From NCBI GenBank assembly GCA_016715325.1, contig JADKAL010000014.1:372001-436000 (forward strand): DNA of 64,000 nt. Direction: 5' to 3'. The DNA is from Methylococcaceae bacterium. GTDB lineage: Bacteria; Pseudomonadota; Gammaproteobacteria; Methylococcales; Methylomonadaceae. This document shows positions 44,953-54,017 of this stretch, one piece after another. The notes under the pieces were generated by a model. It was not told the DNA's origin and did not search any database. It saw only the letters and a list, made by a program, of their open reading frames with translations. The position numbers were made by a program, and so were the translations under genes. Positions within the stretch are counted from its first letter, which is position 1. Every line of letters starts with the position of its first letter.

Positions 44953-45804
44953 TTATTGACTGACTTTATCTTTGTATTCCTGTTTCGCCTCATTTTCCTT
45001 ACGTGCCGCCTCTATCTCGCGCAAAATGCCCCTCACGTCGGCAGGTTTAGCATTGTCCTGGTAATAGCCGCTTAGCTGGGTTTCGGGGTGAAGTTCGCCG
45101 CTTTGATATAACTTCCACATTTCCTTAGCGTAGGCGGTGGTCTGTAGTTCGGGCGCAAAGCGGCCGAAATAACCGGTCATATTGTTGACGTCCCTTTCCA
45201 GCATCATACGGGCATTGTTGTTGCCGGCGGCATCAACGGCTTGCGGCAAATCAATGATGACGGGGCCGTCGCTGTCGACCAGTACATTGTATTCCGATAA
45301 GTCACCGTGGATTAGGCCATCGCACAACATGCGGATAATTTGGGAAATTAGATAGTTATGATAAGTTCTGGCCTGTGCCGGTTCCATTTCAAGGTCATTG
45401 AGCCTGGGCGCCGGATTGCCTTCAACGTCGGTCACTAACTCCATGAGCAGCACACCGTCGATAAAGTTGTAAGGCTTGGGTACTCTGACACCTGCCTTTG
45501 TAAGGCGATAAAGAGCCGTTACTTCCGCATTTTGCCAAGACGACTCCTGTTCCTTGCGACCATAACGGCTCCCCTTTTCCATGGCGCGGGCACGGCGGCT
45601 GTTGCGTACCTTACGACCCTCCTGATAAAGCACGCTTTGGCGAAAACTGCGCTGGTCGGCTTCTTTGTAGACCTTGGCGCAACAGATTTCAGTTCCACAG
45701 CGCACTACATAGACAGCGGCTTCCTTGCCGCTTTTCAGGGAGTGGATGACTTCGTCGATTAGGCCGTTGTCGATTAAGGATTCAAGTCGTTTTGGTGTTT
45801 TCAT
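44953..45804 (-). CDS. RIO1-family atypical serine kinase
   Basis: 283 residues from the ATG at 45804 (MKTPKRLESLIDNGLIDEV, the usual N-terminus); the frame is open to 45867 but that extension is not family-like. KEAAVYVVRCG is the ATP-binding strand pair with the catalytic Lys region (CAKVY). HGDLSEYNVLV supplies the catalytic Asp and Asn, and IIDLPQ the metal-binding Asp. It likely phosphorylates a cytoplasmic protein; bacterial substrates are unknown. It is a single gene. Confidence 0.9.
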   Translation of the reverse strand: MKTPKRLESLIDNGLIDEVIHSLKSGKEAAVYVVRCGTEICCAKVYKEADQRSFRQSVLYQEGRKVRNSRRARAMEKGSRYGRKEQESSWQNAEVTALYRLTKAGVRVPKPYNFIDGVLLMELVTDVEGNPAPRLNDLEMEPAQARTYHNYLISQIIRMLCDGLIHGDLSEYNVLVDSDGPVIIDLPQAVDAAGNNNARMMLERDVNNMTGYFGRFAPELQTTAYAKEMWKLYQSGELHPETQLSGYYQDNAKPADVRGILREIEAARKENEAKQEYKDKVSQ

Positions 45805-46019
45805 GAGGATATTATGCGGCTTTTGCAGGCATTTTCTCCAGTACAATGAGTACTTGATCAGTTTCACACTTACTTATCGACGTATTTACGCTGAATTACA
45901 GCGCCCATAGTGTCAATTATTAAAGCAGGGATCAGCGCCTAAACGAGTTCCGAATCAATGACCCGAAGCCCCATTTCGTAAAAAAGTTGCCAACCCCAAT
46001 GCGAGAAATCTAAATTATT

Positions 46020-46127
46020 GATTCGGCGATTTAAAGTCTGAACCGTTCGTATTGAGCAAGTCGAAGCACGGACCGCCTTTCGACAAGTTCAAGGCGAACG
46101 ATAGTTAAGACATAACAGGGCCGAATC
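46020..46127. repeat. 108-bp MITE-like element, copy B
   Basis: It begins GATTCGGC and ends GCCGAATC, a perfect 8-bp terminal inverted repeat. The body matches copy A (35725-35833): TTTAAAGTCT, AACCGTTCGT.TTGAG, AAGTCGAAGCACG, CCGCCTTTCGAC and AAGGCGAACG. It sits in the 434-base gap between the RIO kinase and LOG genes. Confidence 0.8.
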
Positions 46128-46301
46128 TATAAGTGAAACGTGATGATTTTCCGTTTTGAAACTCGCATACAGGATTACCGAAACAACCATGTGGGACAAT
46201 GCCGATGTCATTCATTGTTCTTGACAAGTTTATGTTAGTGACTGAATATCAAAGATTGCTTCAACCTTTGCGATATCAGAAATAACCCTTTTCAAACCGT
46301 A

Positions 46302-46922
46302 ATGCGCACCGAAAAACCTATCACAACCACCAAGCCGACAATTAACAGCCTCTGCATCTATTGCGGATCAAGTTCTGGACGATTGGAGGCTTATGCTTTA
46401 GCCGCTGTTTCATTAGCCGAAGCCTTAGTCAGCCGGAACATCAAGCTGGTGTACGGCGGCGCCGGTATCGGCATCATGGGAAAACTGGCTGATAATATCT
46501 TGAAGCTCGGCGGCCAAGCCATTGGCGTCATTCCCAAAGCCCTGGCACACAAAGAAGTCGCCCACCAGAATCTCACGGAATTACACATCACCCAATCCAT
46601 GCATGAGCGGAAAATGTTGATGGCCGAGCTTGCCGATGGCTTTATCGCTCTGCCCGGCGGCATTGGCACCCTAGAAGAACTGTTTGAGATTTGGACATGG
46701 GCGCAGCTTGGTTTTCATAAAAAACCCTGCGGTATGCTCAATGTCAACGGCTATTATGATTGGCTTATCAAATTCCTGGATCACACTTTAGAGGAGCAAT
46801 TTGTAAAAAAACACCACCATGCTTTATTAATGGTAGAAAAAACGCCAGAGGTGTTGCTGGAACGCTTTGCCAAGTATCAACATCCAGAAACCAAACATTG
46901 GCTGGACAAAAATGAAACTTGA
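46302..46922 (+). CDS. LOG-family protein (TIGR00730), nucleoside 5'-monophosphate phosphoribohydrolase-like
   Basis: 206 residues. CIYCGSSSGR at the N-terminus, GGAGIGIMGKLAD and the family signature PGGIGTLEELFE (about residues 118-129) are clear. LOG enzymes split N6-modified or ordinary NMPs into base and ribose-5-phosphate. Bacterial members act in nucleotide metabolism; old annotation as lysine decarboxylase is wrong. It is a single gene with a weak ribosome-binding site. Confidence 0.9.
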   Translation: MRTEKPITTTKPTINSLCIYCGSSSGRLEAYALAAVSLAEALVSRNIKLVYGGAGIGIMGKLADNILKLGGQAIGVIPKALAHKEVAHQNLTELHITQSMHERKMLMAELADGFIALPGGIGTLEELFEIWTWAQLGFHKKPCGMLNVNGYYDWLIKFLDHTLEEQFVKKHHHALLMVEKTPEVLLERFAKYQHPETKHWLDKNET

Positions 46923-47192
46923 CGCTTTCATAACGACCATTAAGGGTATGAGGTTGCCGAAAAATAATTTAATAGCGGCTTGAAAAAAAACGCACAGAGG
47001 CTTTAGAAAAGGCGAAAAACATTTATCAACAAAGTAGACCATGAAAGTTATGCGATGGAAAACATGCTGAATCAACTTACCTATCCAAGATGAAGATCGA
47101 GCAATAGATTAAGGTTGATTAAAATGAGATCAATCTTGGCATAAGCGAAAATATTTAACCTAACCCATTAATTTTACAAAGGATGAAAAACC

Positions 47193-47981
47193 ATGCGATG
47201 CCATGAACTAGACTACGAATTGTTCGGCGATGATATGCAGATTGTCGAGATCGAACTGGATCCCGGTGAAACTGTAATAGCCGAGGCCGGTGCCATGAAT
47301 TACATGGAAGAAGGTATTGGCTTTGAAGCCAAAATGGGCGACGGTTCCAAGCCGGTCGGTGGCTTGTTTGATTCACTCCTGCATGTTGGCAAGCGTGTCC
47401 TCACGGGCGAATCAGTCTTCATGACCCATTTCACCAACCAAGGCCAAGGTAAAAAACGGGTTGCGTTTGCCGCGCCTTACCCCGGCAAGATCATACCGCT
47501 GGAGATGTCGCAATTCGGCGAAGAACTGATTTGCCAGAAAGACGCTTTCCTGTGTGCCGCGCTCGGTACGTCGATTGACATTGCCTTCCAGCGCAAACTG
47601 GGCACCGGGTTTTTCGGCGGTGAGGGCTTTATCCTGCAACGTCTTAGAGGTGATGGCAAAGCCTTTATCCATGTCGGCGGGACCGTGATCAAAAAAGAGC
47701 TTCGGGGTGAAACACTGCGGGTGGATACCGGTTGCCTGGCCGCGTTCACCAAAGGCATCGATTATGACATCGAGCGCACCGGCAGCCTAAAATCCATGGT
47801 ATTTGGCGGTGAAGGCCTTTTCCTAGCCACCCTGCGGGGGCACGGTACGGTTTACCTACAAAGCCTGCCGTTCTCGCGGCTGGCAAACCGGGTGCTGCAA
47901 GCGTCTTCCAGTGGTTTAGGCGCATCAAAAGACCAAGGTTCGGTTCTGGGCGGGTTAGGCGATCTATTTGGCGACAACTGA
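47193..47981 (+). CDS. TIGR00266/AIM24-family protein
   Basis: 262 residues with AAGGA upstream. [19 protein letters not shown] is the diagnostic N-terminal block, and the rest is a Gly-rich beta structure ([25 protein letters not shown]), ending with a Gly-rich tail. The biochemical role of the bacterial family is not known. A hairpin-like repeat (AAGGTTGAT..ATCAATCTT, 47111-47137) lies upstream. Confidence 0.9.
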   Translation: MRCHELDYELFGDDMQIVEIELDPGETVIAEAGAMNYMEEGIGFEAKMGDGSKPVGGLFDSLLHVGKRVLTGESVFMTHFTNQGQGKKRVAFAAPYPGKIIPLEMSQFGEELICQKDAFLCAALGTSIDIAFQRKLGTGFFGGEGFILQRLRGDGKAFIHVGGTVIKKELRGETLRVDTGCLAAFTKGIDYDIERTGSLKSMVFGGEGLFLATLRGHGTVYLQSLPFSRLANRVLQASSSGLGASKDQGSVLGGLGDLFGDN

Positions 47982-48115
47982 TTCAATTAATTTCTAAACA
48001 TACCTTAGCGAATTGAATGAAGATTTTTTCAATTTAGGTTTACGATTTCAATTTAACCAACACTCCCCGTTGAATGAAGTTTTTTTCAAAGGAGGGTAAT
48101 AGGTAATTTAGCAAG

Positions 48116-48655
48116 ATGAACAAGCTATACAAACTTCATGAAGATGTCGAAACGCGCGTAAATGCCATCCGTGACAGTCAATCCGATTGGTTATGTCGTC
48201 AGGGTTGCGACGGCTGTTGTCGGCGGCTTGCTGAAGTACCCAAGATTACAGCAAAGGAATGGGATTTACTGCAAGAAGGTCTGTCGGCGTTGCCCCCAGA
48301 GCAGCTAATGGAAATCAGCCAGAAGGTTGCTGAGTTAGCGGTTCAAGTTTCACGTCCTATCGTTTGCCCGATGTTAGATCGGGCAAATGGCGCGTGTCTG
48401 GTCTATGCCCAACGCCTGGTCGCTTGTCGCACATTCGGTTTCTATGTCCAGCGTGAATTGGGGCTTTACTGTAAGGACATCGAAACGCGCGTAACCGATG
48501 GCGCATTGGCTGAGGTGGTATGGGGCAACCATGACATTATAGATCGCCGACTCCGCGATCTAGGTGAATCCCGCGATTTGACCGAGTGGTTTGCAGGATG
48601 GAAAGGAACATTGATTGAAATTCCGGTATCAACCTACCAATCCGGCAGTCTTTAA
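48116..48655 (+). CDS. YkgJ-family cysteine cluster protein
   Basis: 179 residues. CRQGCDGCCR (C-x3-C-x2-CC) with later CPML, GACLVY and ACRTFGFY form the metal- or iron-sulphur-binding cluster of PF03692. The role is likely Zn or Fe binding; some members help biogenesis of flagella or act in unknown redox steps. It is a single gene. Confidence 0.88.
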   Translation: MNKLYKLHEDVETRVNAIRDSQSDWLCRQGCDGCCRRLAEVPKITAKEWDLLQEGLSALPPEQLMEISQKVAELAVQVSRPIVCPMLDRANGACLVYAQRLVACRTFGFYVQRELGLYCKDIETRVTDGALAEVVWGNHDIIDRRLRDLGESRDLTEWFAGWKGTLIEIPVSTYQSGSL

Positions 48656-48956
48656 AACCATAACTTTTTTAAATTCAGATTTCCCGATTTTAAATGAAGT
48701 TCCCGGTCAGATCATGGATTAGTTTAAATACTGCTATCAACCAAGACCACATTTTTAGAGCTTGAAAAAATTATTTGACGTAGTTAATGCTTCAATATTT
48801 GTTCTATAGTTATCAGCGCAGATATTCAGCCATAGGCGTCAATGATTGATTTGTTAAATACGTTGCGTTTTTAACAAAGTGCAATACCATAGATGTACTT
48901 CCCTGTTCTGTCATTTATCCCCACTAGATGGCTTAATGCCTAATTATGAAGGATAA
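48656..48956. other. AT-rich intergenic stretch, no gene seen
   Basis: About 300 bases without a supported frame. It should contain the promoter of the methyltransferase gene, but no clear boxes are visible. Confidence 0.35.
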
Positions 48957-49607
48957 ATGACAAATCTACGATTATGCTACCAAACCGTTGAGTTTGGGAA
49001 AATAGATATTCACCTATGCACTTTGCGTAATAAACAAGAATTCTATGACCCAGCAGGCATTGCTGAAAAACTCGGCATATGCTCGGCGTCCTGGCCTATT
49101 TTTGGCGTAATTTGGCCATCGAGTTTAGTTCTTGCGCACTTCATATTTGATTACGATATTGGCTCTAAACGAATATTGGAAGTTGGATGTGGCATGGCAT
49201 TGTCCAGTTTGCTCCTAAACCAACAATGCGCCAATATAACAGCAACCGATTATCACCCAGAGGCTCATAAGTTTTTGCAAAGGAATGTTTTGCTTAATGG
49301 AGGTAGGTCTATTGCTTTTGAGCAAGTAGATTGGGCTGATATGAATGACAATCTTGGTAGCTTTGACCTGATAATTGGCAGCGACCTGTTGTATGAGGAC
49401 AATCATATTGAATTGCTGGCTAATTTCATTAATAGGCATTCGAATCCAGCCTGCGAAATTATTATCGTTGATCCAGGGCGGGGAAAAAGAAATAAATTAA
49501 GCTATCGAATGATGGAGTTTGGTTTTACTTTCTCTTACCAAAAACCAAGCCACACAGATTATATCGACCAAGAATTTAAAGGGCATATCATTAAGTATGT
49601 ACGCTGA
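48957..49607 (+). CDS. METTL21-like class I methyltransferase (protein-lysine or small-molecule type)
   Basis: 216 residues. FGVIWPSSLVLAHF precedes motif I ILEVGCGMALSSL (about 73-85). ITATDYHPEA is motif II, and FDLIIGSDLLYEDNHIELL matches the SD.LYE pattern of the Methyltransf_16/METTL21 group, which often methylates lysines. Cytoplasmic, single gene. The substrate cannot be told. Confidence 0.78.
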   Translation: MTNLRLCYQTVEFGKIDIHLCTLRNKQEFYDPAGIAEKLGICSASWPIFGVIWPSSLVLAHFIFDYDIGSKRILEVGCGMALSSLLLNQQCANITATDYHPEAHKFLQRNVLLNGGRSIAFEQVDWADMNDNLGSFDLIIGSDLLYEDNHIELLANFINRHSNPACEIIIVDPGRGKRNKLSYRMMEFGFTFSYQKPSHTDYIDQEFKGHIIKYVR

Positions 49608-49819
49608 GTTTCGGTCTTTAGTTAATAAATCTTAATTGTTTGCCAAGTACAAATTGCACAATATTGATTAATTTGGTTAACAACCTGACGAACAAGTCAT
49701 AACAATAGCTCGTGTACGCAGTTTGGCGGCACAAATTTTTATAATGGAAAAGTAAAACCGGACACTTTTTTAGACAGCCTTCCTAATAAAATCCCGCTCA
49801 AATTGCAGATGTTACACAC

Positions 49820-50131
49820 TTATGCCGCTGAATAGTAAGGGGAGTTCATGCCGATATTGGCTTCACGGGTGATTTCGCCATCGAACAATTTCACCGACAA
49901 ATTGCCGTTAACCTTTTTCGCGAACGGTAGCAGCAAGCCGTCGATGTAGTTCTGGGCGTTGGCGACCGAATCGAACTCATAGAAGCCCCCGACGGTTTGG
50001 TTGTTGACACCACTGAGCCAGGTTTTTGACTTCAACCCCGGAAATTGTTTCATGTCTAAGTTGATGGGTCGCCAATCAATTTGATCAAAGGGAATGGAGA
50101 CTTGATATTCTGCATATAAAAATACTTTCAT
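49820..50131 (-). CDS. YdhR-family small protein (putative monooxygenase fold)
   Basis: 103 residues of the dimeric alpha/beta-barrel type: N-terminal FLYAEYQVSIPFDQI, then PGLKSKTWLSGVNNQTVGGF and a NAQNYIDGLLLPFAKK helix. It matches the PF08803 (YdhR) pattern. Family members are proposed cofactor-free monooxygenases, without firm proof. It is the third gene of a probable DUF938-SDR-YdhR operon; the gap to the SDR is 43 bases. Confidence 0.82.
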   Translation of the reverse strand: MKVFLYAEYQVSIPFDQIDWRPINLDMKQFPGLKSKTWLSGVNNQTVGGFYEFDSVANAQNYIDGLLLPFAKKVNGNLSVKLFDGEITREANIGMNSPYYSAA

Positions 50132-50174
50132 AGGGTTTTGCCTCAGTAAAATTGAATAATGCCTGTTAGCGCGG

Positions 50175-50909
50175 CTAAAAGGGTTCCTTATATGGCCTCA
50201 AGTCCAGTTCATGTGTCCATGCACTGGGATGCTGTTTATGAATAGCCCAATAGGTTTCCGCGATAGCTTCCAGCTTCAATAAGCCGTCTTCGCCTTTGGA
50301 TTTGACGTACTCTGAAAATTGGTTTCTTGCCCGGTCGCCGTCTATCACGCCGTCGATGACGGTATGTACGACATGGATGCCCTTGGGCGAAAACTCCCTC
50401 CCCATGCCTTGCGCCAGGGCACGCAAACCCGCTTTCGCCGCCGCAAAGGCCGTAAAGGGCGGCCTCGCCCTGAGCGAAGCCGTTGCGCCGGTAAAAATTA
50501 TCGTGCCTTTCTCTTGCGGCAACATATTATTGAGAACCGCCTTACCGAACAAAAACCCGCCCAGGCAGTTTTGCTGCCAGAGTTGGGTGAAGGTTTCAGT
50601 ATCGGTTTCCAACAAAGGTGCGGAGATATTGCTATCCACATTGTAGACAGCAATATCGAGGGTGTAGCCAGACTCATTTATTTTGTTGAATAAATTTTCG
50701 ACCTCGCCCGCCAGGGTGGCATCTGTTTTAACGGGTGTTACGCTTCCCCCCAGTGCGCGAATAGCCTGTGCGACCAGGGCGAGCTTATCCGCACTGCGAC
50801 CTGCAATAAAGACATGCAAGCCTTTTGCCGCGAATGACATTGCCAACGCGGCGCCCAGCCCCTTTTCCGGGCCAACACCGATAATCACGGCTGCGTTTTG
50901 CACGGCCAT
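50175..50909 (-). CDS. SDR-family protein with Phe in place of the catalytic Tyr
   Basis: 244 residues. The start AAVIIGVGPEKGLGAALA is a variant Rossmann motif. YNVDSN replaces the NNAG block, and FTGATASLRARPPFTAFAAAKAG shows F155 where Tyr normally stands, with K159 kept. It probably binds NAD(P). Proteins of this kind are common as unnamed SDRs. It is the second gene of a three-gene unit, 34 bases after the DUF938 gene. Confidence 0.85.
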   Translation of the reverse strand: MAVQNAAVIIGVGPEKGLGAALAMSFAAKGLHVFIAGRSADKLALVAQAIRALGGSVTPVKTDATLAGEVENLFNKINESGYTLDIAVYNVDSNISAPLLETDTETFTQLWQQNCLGGFLFGKAVLNNMLPQEKGTIIFTGATASLRARPPFTAFAAAKAGLRALAQGMGREFSPKGIHVVHTVIDGVIDGDRARNQFSEYVKSKGEDGLLKLEAIAETYWAIHKQHPSAWTHELDLRPYKEPF

Positions 50910-50943
50910 TAACGCTGTCCGCCCGCGTCAACTTCAGCGCTGT

Positions 50944-51597
50944 TCATTTTTTGCCGAAGATGAGCGAAAAGTTGTTCGCGGGCATGTCGATTTTTTCTTT
51001 CAGTTCCATACCATGCTTGTCGGCGGCTTTCTTTAAGTCGGCGATGTCTTTTAAGCCCCACTCGCTTACGCCGTAACCGCTCAGGGTATCGTGGAATTCC
51101 TTGTTGGATTCCGTAGTGAAAGCGCCTTCGATTTGAAACGGCCCGTAGATCATCAGGAAGCCGTCTTCGGTAAGCAGATGCGAAGCGCATTCCATCATGC
51201 CATCGGCAATCGAAATCGGTGCGACCTGGAAGATATTGATGCAGAACATGGCTGAAACCTTAGCTTTTTTATCGAGGTTAAACCAAGTTTCAGGCTTGGT
51301 TAAGTCAAGATGTGCGGGATCGGCGATATTGTCATTGCCGTGGTCTGAAGTAAGCTTTTTGATATTGTTGAACACTTCGACATCCTTATCGGTCGGATGG
51401 AAATGCAGGTGCTTAAAATGCGGGGCAAAAAAGTTGATGTGCATCCCGCTGCCGCTGGCCATTTCCATCACTTGCCCCTTATCTTTGGGCAATTTTTCTT
51501 TTAATACGCCCAGGATGGGTTCGCGGTTGCGGTTGCCTGCCCAGGCAACGTATTCGCTTAAGGGATGCGGGTCTAAGGGTGGTCTGTCTTGGTTCAT
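50944..51597 (-). CDS. DUF938 methyltransferase-like protein
   Basis: 217 residues. VMEMASGSGMHINFFAPHF (about residues 43-61) is a SAM-binding motif typical of DUF938 (PF06080). HFHPTDKD and FCINIFQVAPI are further family blocks, and GPFQIEGAFTTESN ends the core. It is probably a SAM methyltransferase; the substrate is unknown. It is the first gene behind the sigma-54-type promoter at 51708-51723, with a leader of about 100 bases. Confidence 0.88.
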   Translation of the reverse strand: MNQDRPPLDPHPLSEYVAWAGNRNREPILGVLKEKLPKDKGQVMEMASGSGMHINFFAPHFKHLHFHPTDKDVEVFNNIKKLTSDHGNDNIADPAHLDLTKPETWFNLDKKAKVSAMFCINIFQVAPISIADGMMECASHLLTEDGFLMIYGPFQIEGAFTTESNKEFHDTLSGYGVSEWGLKDIADLKKAADKHGMELKEKIDMPANNFSLIFGKK

Positions 51598-51707
51598 GTG
51601 TTGCCTCTTAATTGTTTATTAAAATTAAAATAATGCCAAGTCGATAAGCGGTAACTTTACGGTTGGTGCAGCCGCCAGCTTGTTCAAGTCCTTGGTAATC
51701 ATTAATA

Positions 51708-51723
51708 AGCAAGTTGGATGCCA
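51708..51723 (-). promoter_or_regulatory. Sigma-54 (-24/-12) promoter for the DUF938 operon
   Basis: On the minus strand the bases read TGGCATCCAACTTGCT from 51723 to 51708. This matches TGGCAC-N5-TTGCW at every fixed position but one, with the GG and GC pairs at the required spacing. The start of transcription would be near 51697. An inverted pair AACTAT/ATAGTT at 51739-51766 lies just upstream and could be part of an activator site. The divergent gene at 51831 encodes a sigma-54 activator. Confidence 0.75.
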
Positions 51724-51830
51724 TCGAAAATTTATTTTAACTATTAACAATAACAATAAGATAGTTTTTTCATTTGCCGCAAACTTGAAATAATGCTTCA
51801 ATAAGCGAAATTATTTTTCACAAGAGCCTT

Positions 51831-53393
51831 ATGGTCAACAACTCTTTATCAGAACTTTCCCCGATTTTTTTTTTACAAACCTTCATCCTGGAATTGATGC
51901 ACGCCGTCGAACAGCAAGGGCAAAAGCAATGTGAGGACTTAATCGAACATATAGCCAAAATCGCTGGCATCTTCTTTGAGGAAACCTACCGAAACAATAC
52001 CGGCAAAACTGAAGCCTTCAACAGCGAAAATTACATCGACCTTATCCTTGGGCTGAAAAACAACATCGGCGGCAACTTTTCCCTGGCTTCCAGCGACAAG
52101 GATTGCATTACTGTGGTCAACAGCCGTTGTCCGTTCGGGGAGCAGGTCACCAATTTCCCGGAGTTGTGCAGGATGACCTCGAGTGTATTCGGTGGTATTG
52201 CCGCCCGTAACTTCGGCTATGCCAAAGTCGAAATCAAACACAGCATCGCCCGCCATGACGGGCACTGCGAAGTGTGCGTGTACACCAGCCGGGATGCCGC
52301 CCAGGGTCGTCCCGGCATGGAATACACCGACACCACGCCGATCCAGGAAATGCAGGACATGAAAGACCTGCATTCCCGCATCGAGGCGAGTATGCAGCAA
52401 ATCTGGCGCAATCCTAGGTTATCCCTAAGCTGTAAAGAACCGCCGGTGATTATCGCCAAATCCTCGGCCATGCAAAAAATTCTCAAAGCCATCGAAGTGG
52501 TTGCGCCGACCAGCGCGACCGTGCTGATCCAGGGCCAAACCGGTGTCGGCAAGGAATTGATAGCCAGGGCTTTGCATGCCATGAGCGAGCGCTGCCGCAA
52601 ACCCTTTGTGCCGGTCAATTGCGGCGCCATCCCGGAAGGATTGCTTGAAAGCCTGCTGTTCGGCCATGAAAAAGGCGCTTTCACGGGCGCGGTGGAAGTG
52701 CACCAAGGTTATTTTGAACGTGCTGAGGGCGGAACCTTGTTCCTGGATGAGGTCGATTCCTTGTCCGCCGGTGCCCAGACCCGTTTGCTGCGGGTTATCC
52801 AGGAAGGCGAACTGGAACGGGTCGGTGCCAAACATGCACAGGCGGTCGATGTCCGCATTATTTCCGCCACCAACAAGGCACTGGAACAGTTTATCGAAGC
52901 TGGAAAATTCCGCCATGACTTATATTACCGACTCAATGTCATCAGGTTTAACGTACCGCCCTTAACCGAACGCCAAGAAGACATGCCTTATCTTGTTAAC
53001 GCCATCCTGCAACGGCTCAATCAAAAGCATAAAAAAAGTGTCGAATCGGTTAGTCGAACGGTGATGCAGAAAATCCGCGCCTACCACTGGCCGGGCAATG
53101 TCCGCGAATTGGAAAATGTATTGGAACGCAGTCTGCTGTTTGCCAGCGGTAGCCAGTTGACCGAGCTCGATCTGGATACCAAAGCACAGCCCCACAACAC
53201 CCAGGACTGGAAAGCGATCAAAGAAAACGCCTTGGCGAGTGCGGAAAAAGTGTTCCTGGAAGCGGCATTAAAACAATACCAAGGCGACATCAAACAAGTG
53301 GCGGCGCACATGGGCATGACGACCAGGGCAATATATCTCAAGCTGAATAAACACCATATCAACAAAACCGATTTTGTAGAATCAAATGTGTAA
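51831..53393 (+). CDS. Sigma-54-dependent activator with MetOD1-like Cys sensor domain
   Basis: 520 residues. Residues 1 to about 165 carry C100 (CPFG), C113 (ELCRM), C146 and C149 (HCEVCVY), the pattern of the MetOD1 domain (PF18546), probably a metal or redox sensor. The AAA+ domain has Walker A GQTGVGKE (about 236), the sigma-54 contact GAFTGA (about 282) and Walker B TLFLDEVD. The C-terminal Fis-type helix-turn-helix is KQVAAHMGMTTRAIYLKLNKH (split across about 490-510). It should open promoters bound by RpoN, most likely that of the divergent DUF938-SDR-YdhR operon. Confidence 0.93.
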   Translation: MVNNSLSELSPIFFLQTFILELMHAVEQQGQKQCEDLIEHIAKIAGIFFEETYRNNTGKTEAFNSENYIDLILGLKNNIGGNFSLASSDKDCITVVNSRCPFGEQVTNFPELCRMTSSVFGGIAARNFGYAKVEIKHSIARHDGHCEVCVYTSRDAAQGRPGMEYTDTTPIQEMQDMKDLHSRIEASMQQIWRNPRLSLSCKEPPVIIAKSSAMQKILKAIEVVAPTSATVLIQGQTGVGKELIARALHAMSERCRKPFVPVNCGAIPEGLLESLLFGHEKGAFTGAVEVHQGYFERAEGGTLFLDEVDSLSAGAQTRLLRVIQEGELERVGAKHAQAVDVRIISATNKALEQFIEAGKFRHDLYYRLNVIRFNVPPLTERQEDMPYLVNAILQRLNQKHKKSVESVSRTVMQKIRAYHWPGNVRELENVLERSLLFASGSQLTELDLDTKAQPHNTQDWKAIKENALASAEKVFLEAALKQYQGDIKQVAAHMGMTTRAIYLKLNKHHINKTDFVESNV

Positions 53394-53458
53394 GTCCGTT
53401 TTGATGTGATTATTGCAAAGTTGTTAATATATGCAGTAGTCTGGTACTGGTCGAAAGT

Positions 53459-53773
53459 GTGATTTGGCTGCCGCGATTTGAATGTCGGTTTTCTAATTCT
53501 AAACTAACATCCATAAAATCTAACCTCATCTTTTCCAAGAAGTGTCGCTTTTAGCCTACAAATAGGGATATTTGCCTTGCTGTTACACATCGCCAGAAAT
53601 AACCCGCCATTTCCTTCACTCTCCATGTAGAAGGCCAACGAAAAAATAAAGGCAATATGCCCTTCCCAACTACCGGTTCGCCTGAAGCCGTAGACACATC
53701 CACATTTAATCATCACAGCTAACTCTTCCCAATAGTTTTTCCACCCGAAAGTCCAATTGTCTATCCTGGTCAA
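53459..53773 (-). repeat. Dispersed repeat with an intact 89-codon frame (related to 6036-6236)
   Basis: The minus-strand frame 53773-53504 encodes an 89-residue product (starting MTRIDNWTFGWKNYWEELAV) that contains GFRRTGSWEGHIAFIFSLAF and a Cys-bearing C-terminal part. A shorter, broken homologue lies at 6036-6236. I recognise no family. It may be a small gene carried by a repeat or the remnant of a larger mobile gene. No ribosome-binding site is evident, so expression is uncertain. Confidence 0.45.
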
Positions 53774-54017
53774 TGGGCTTTTTTTGCTTTTAACACTTAC
53801 CTACCCAAAGAGGCCAACTATGATCGAAATTAGTAATCTGTTAATCACTAGGCCGACATTTCGAGCCCGTCCGGGGGAGCCATTTGAATAAAAATCTGTA
53901 ATAGCAATAAAGATTTTTTTGTCTCCATTTCATTTGCGCTTATCCAAGTTTGCATGTTTCTTTATTCACATCGGTCCCTTTCGATTATTGAAAGCGGTTT
54001 TTTAAACGTGTCGCATC
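53774..54017. other. Intergenic stretch, no gene seen
   Basis: AT-rich, with no supported frame. It separates the repeat from the pterin dehydratase gene, which reads towards it; no strong terminator hairpin is visible. Confidence 0.35.

Noticed and set aside
52217..52916. Minus-strand frames of 155 and 163 codons
   Set aside because: Antisense to the sigma-54 activator; product has no known motif.
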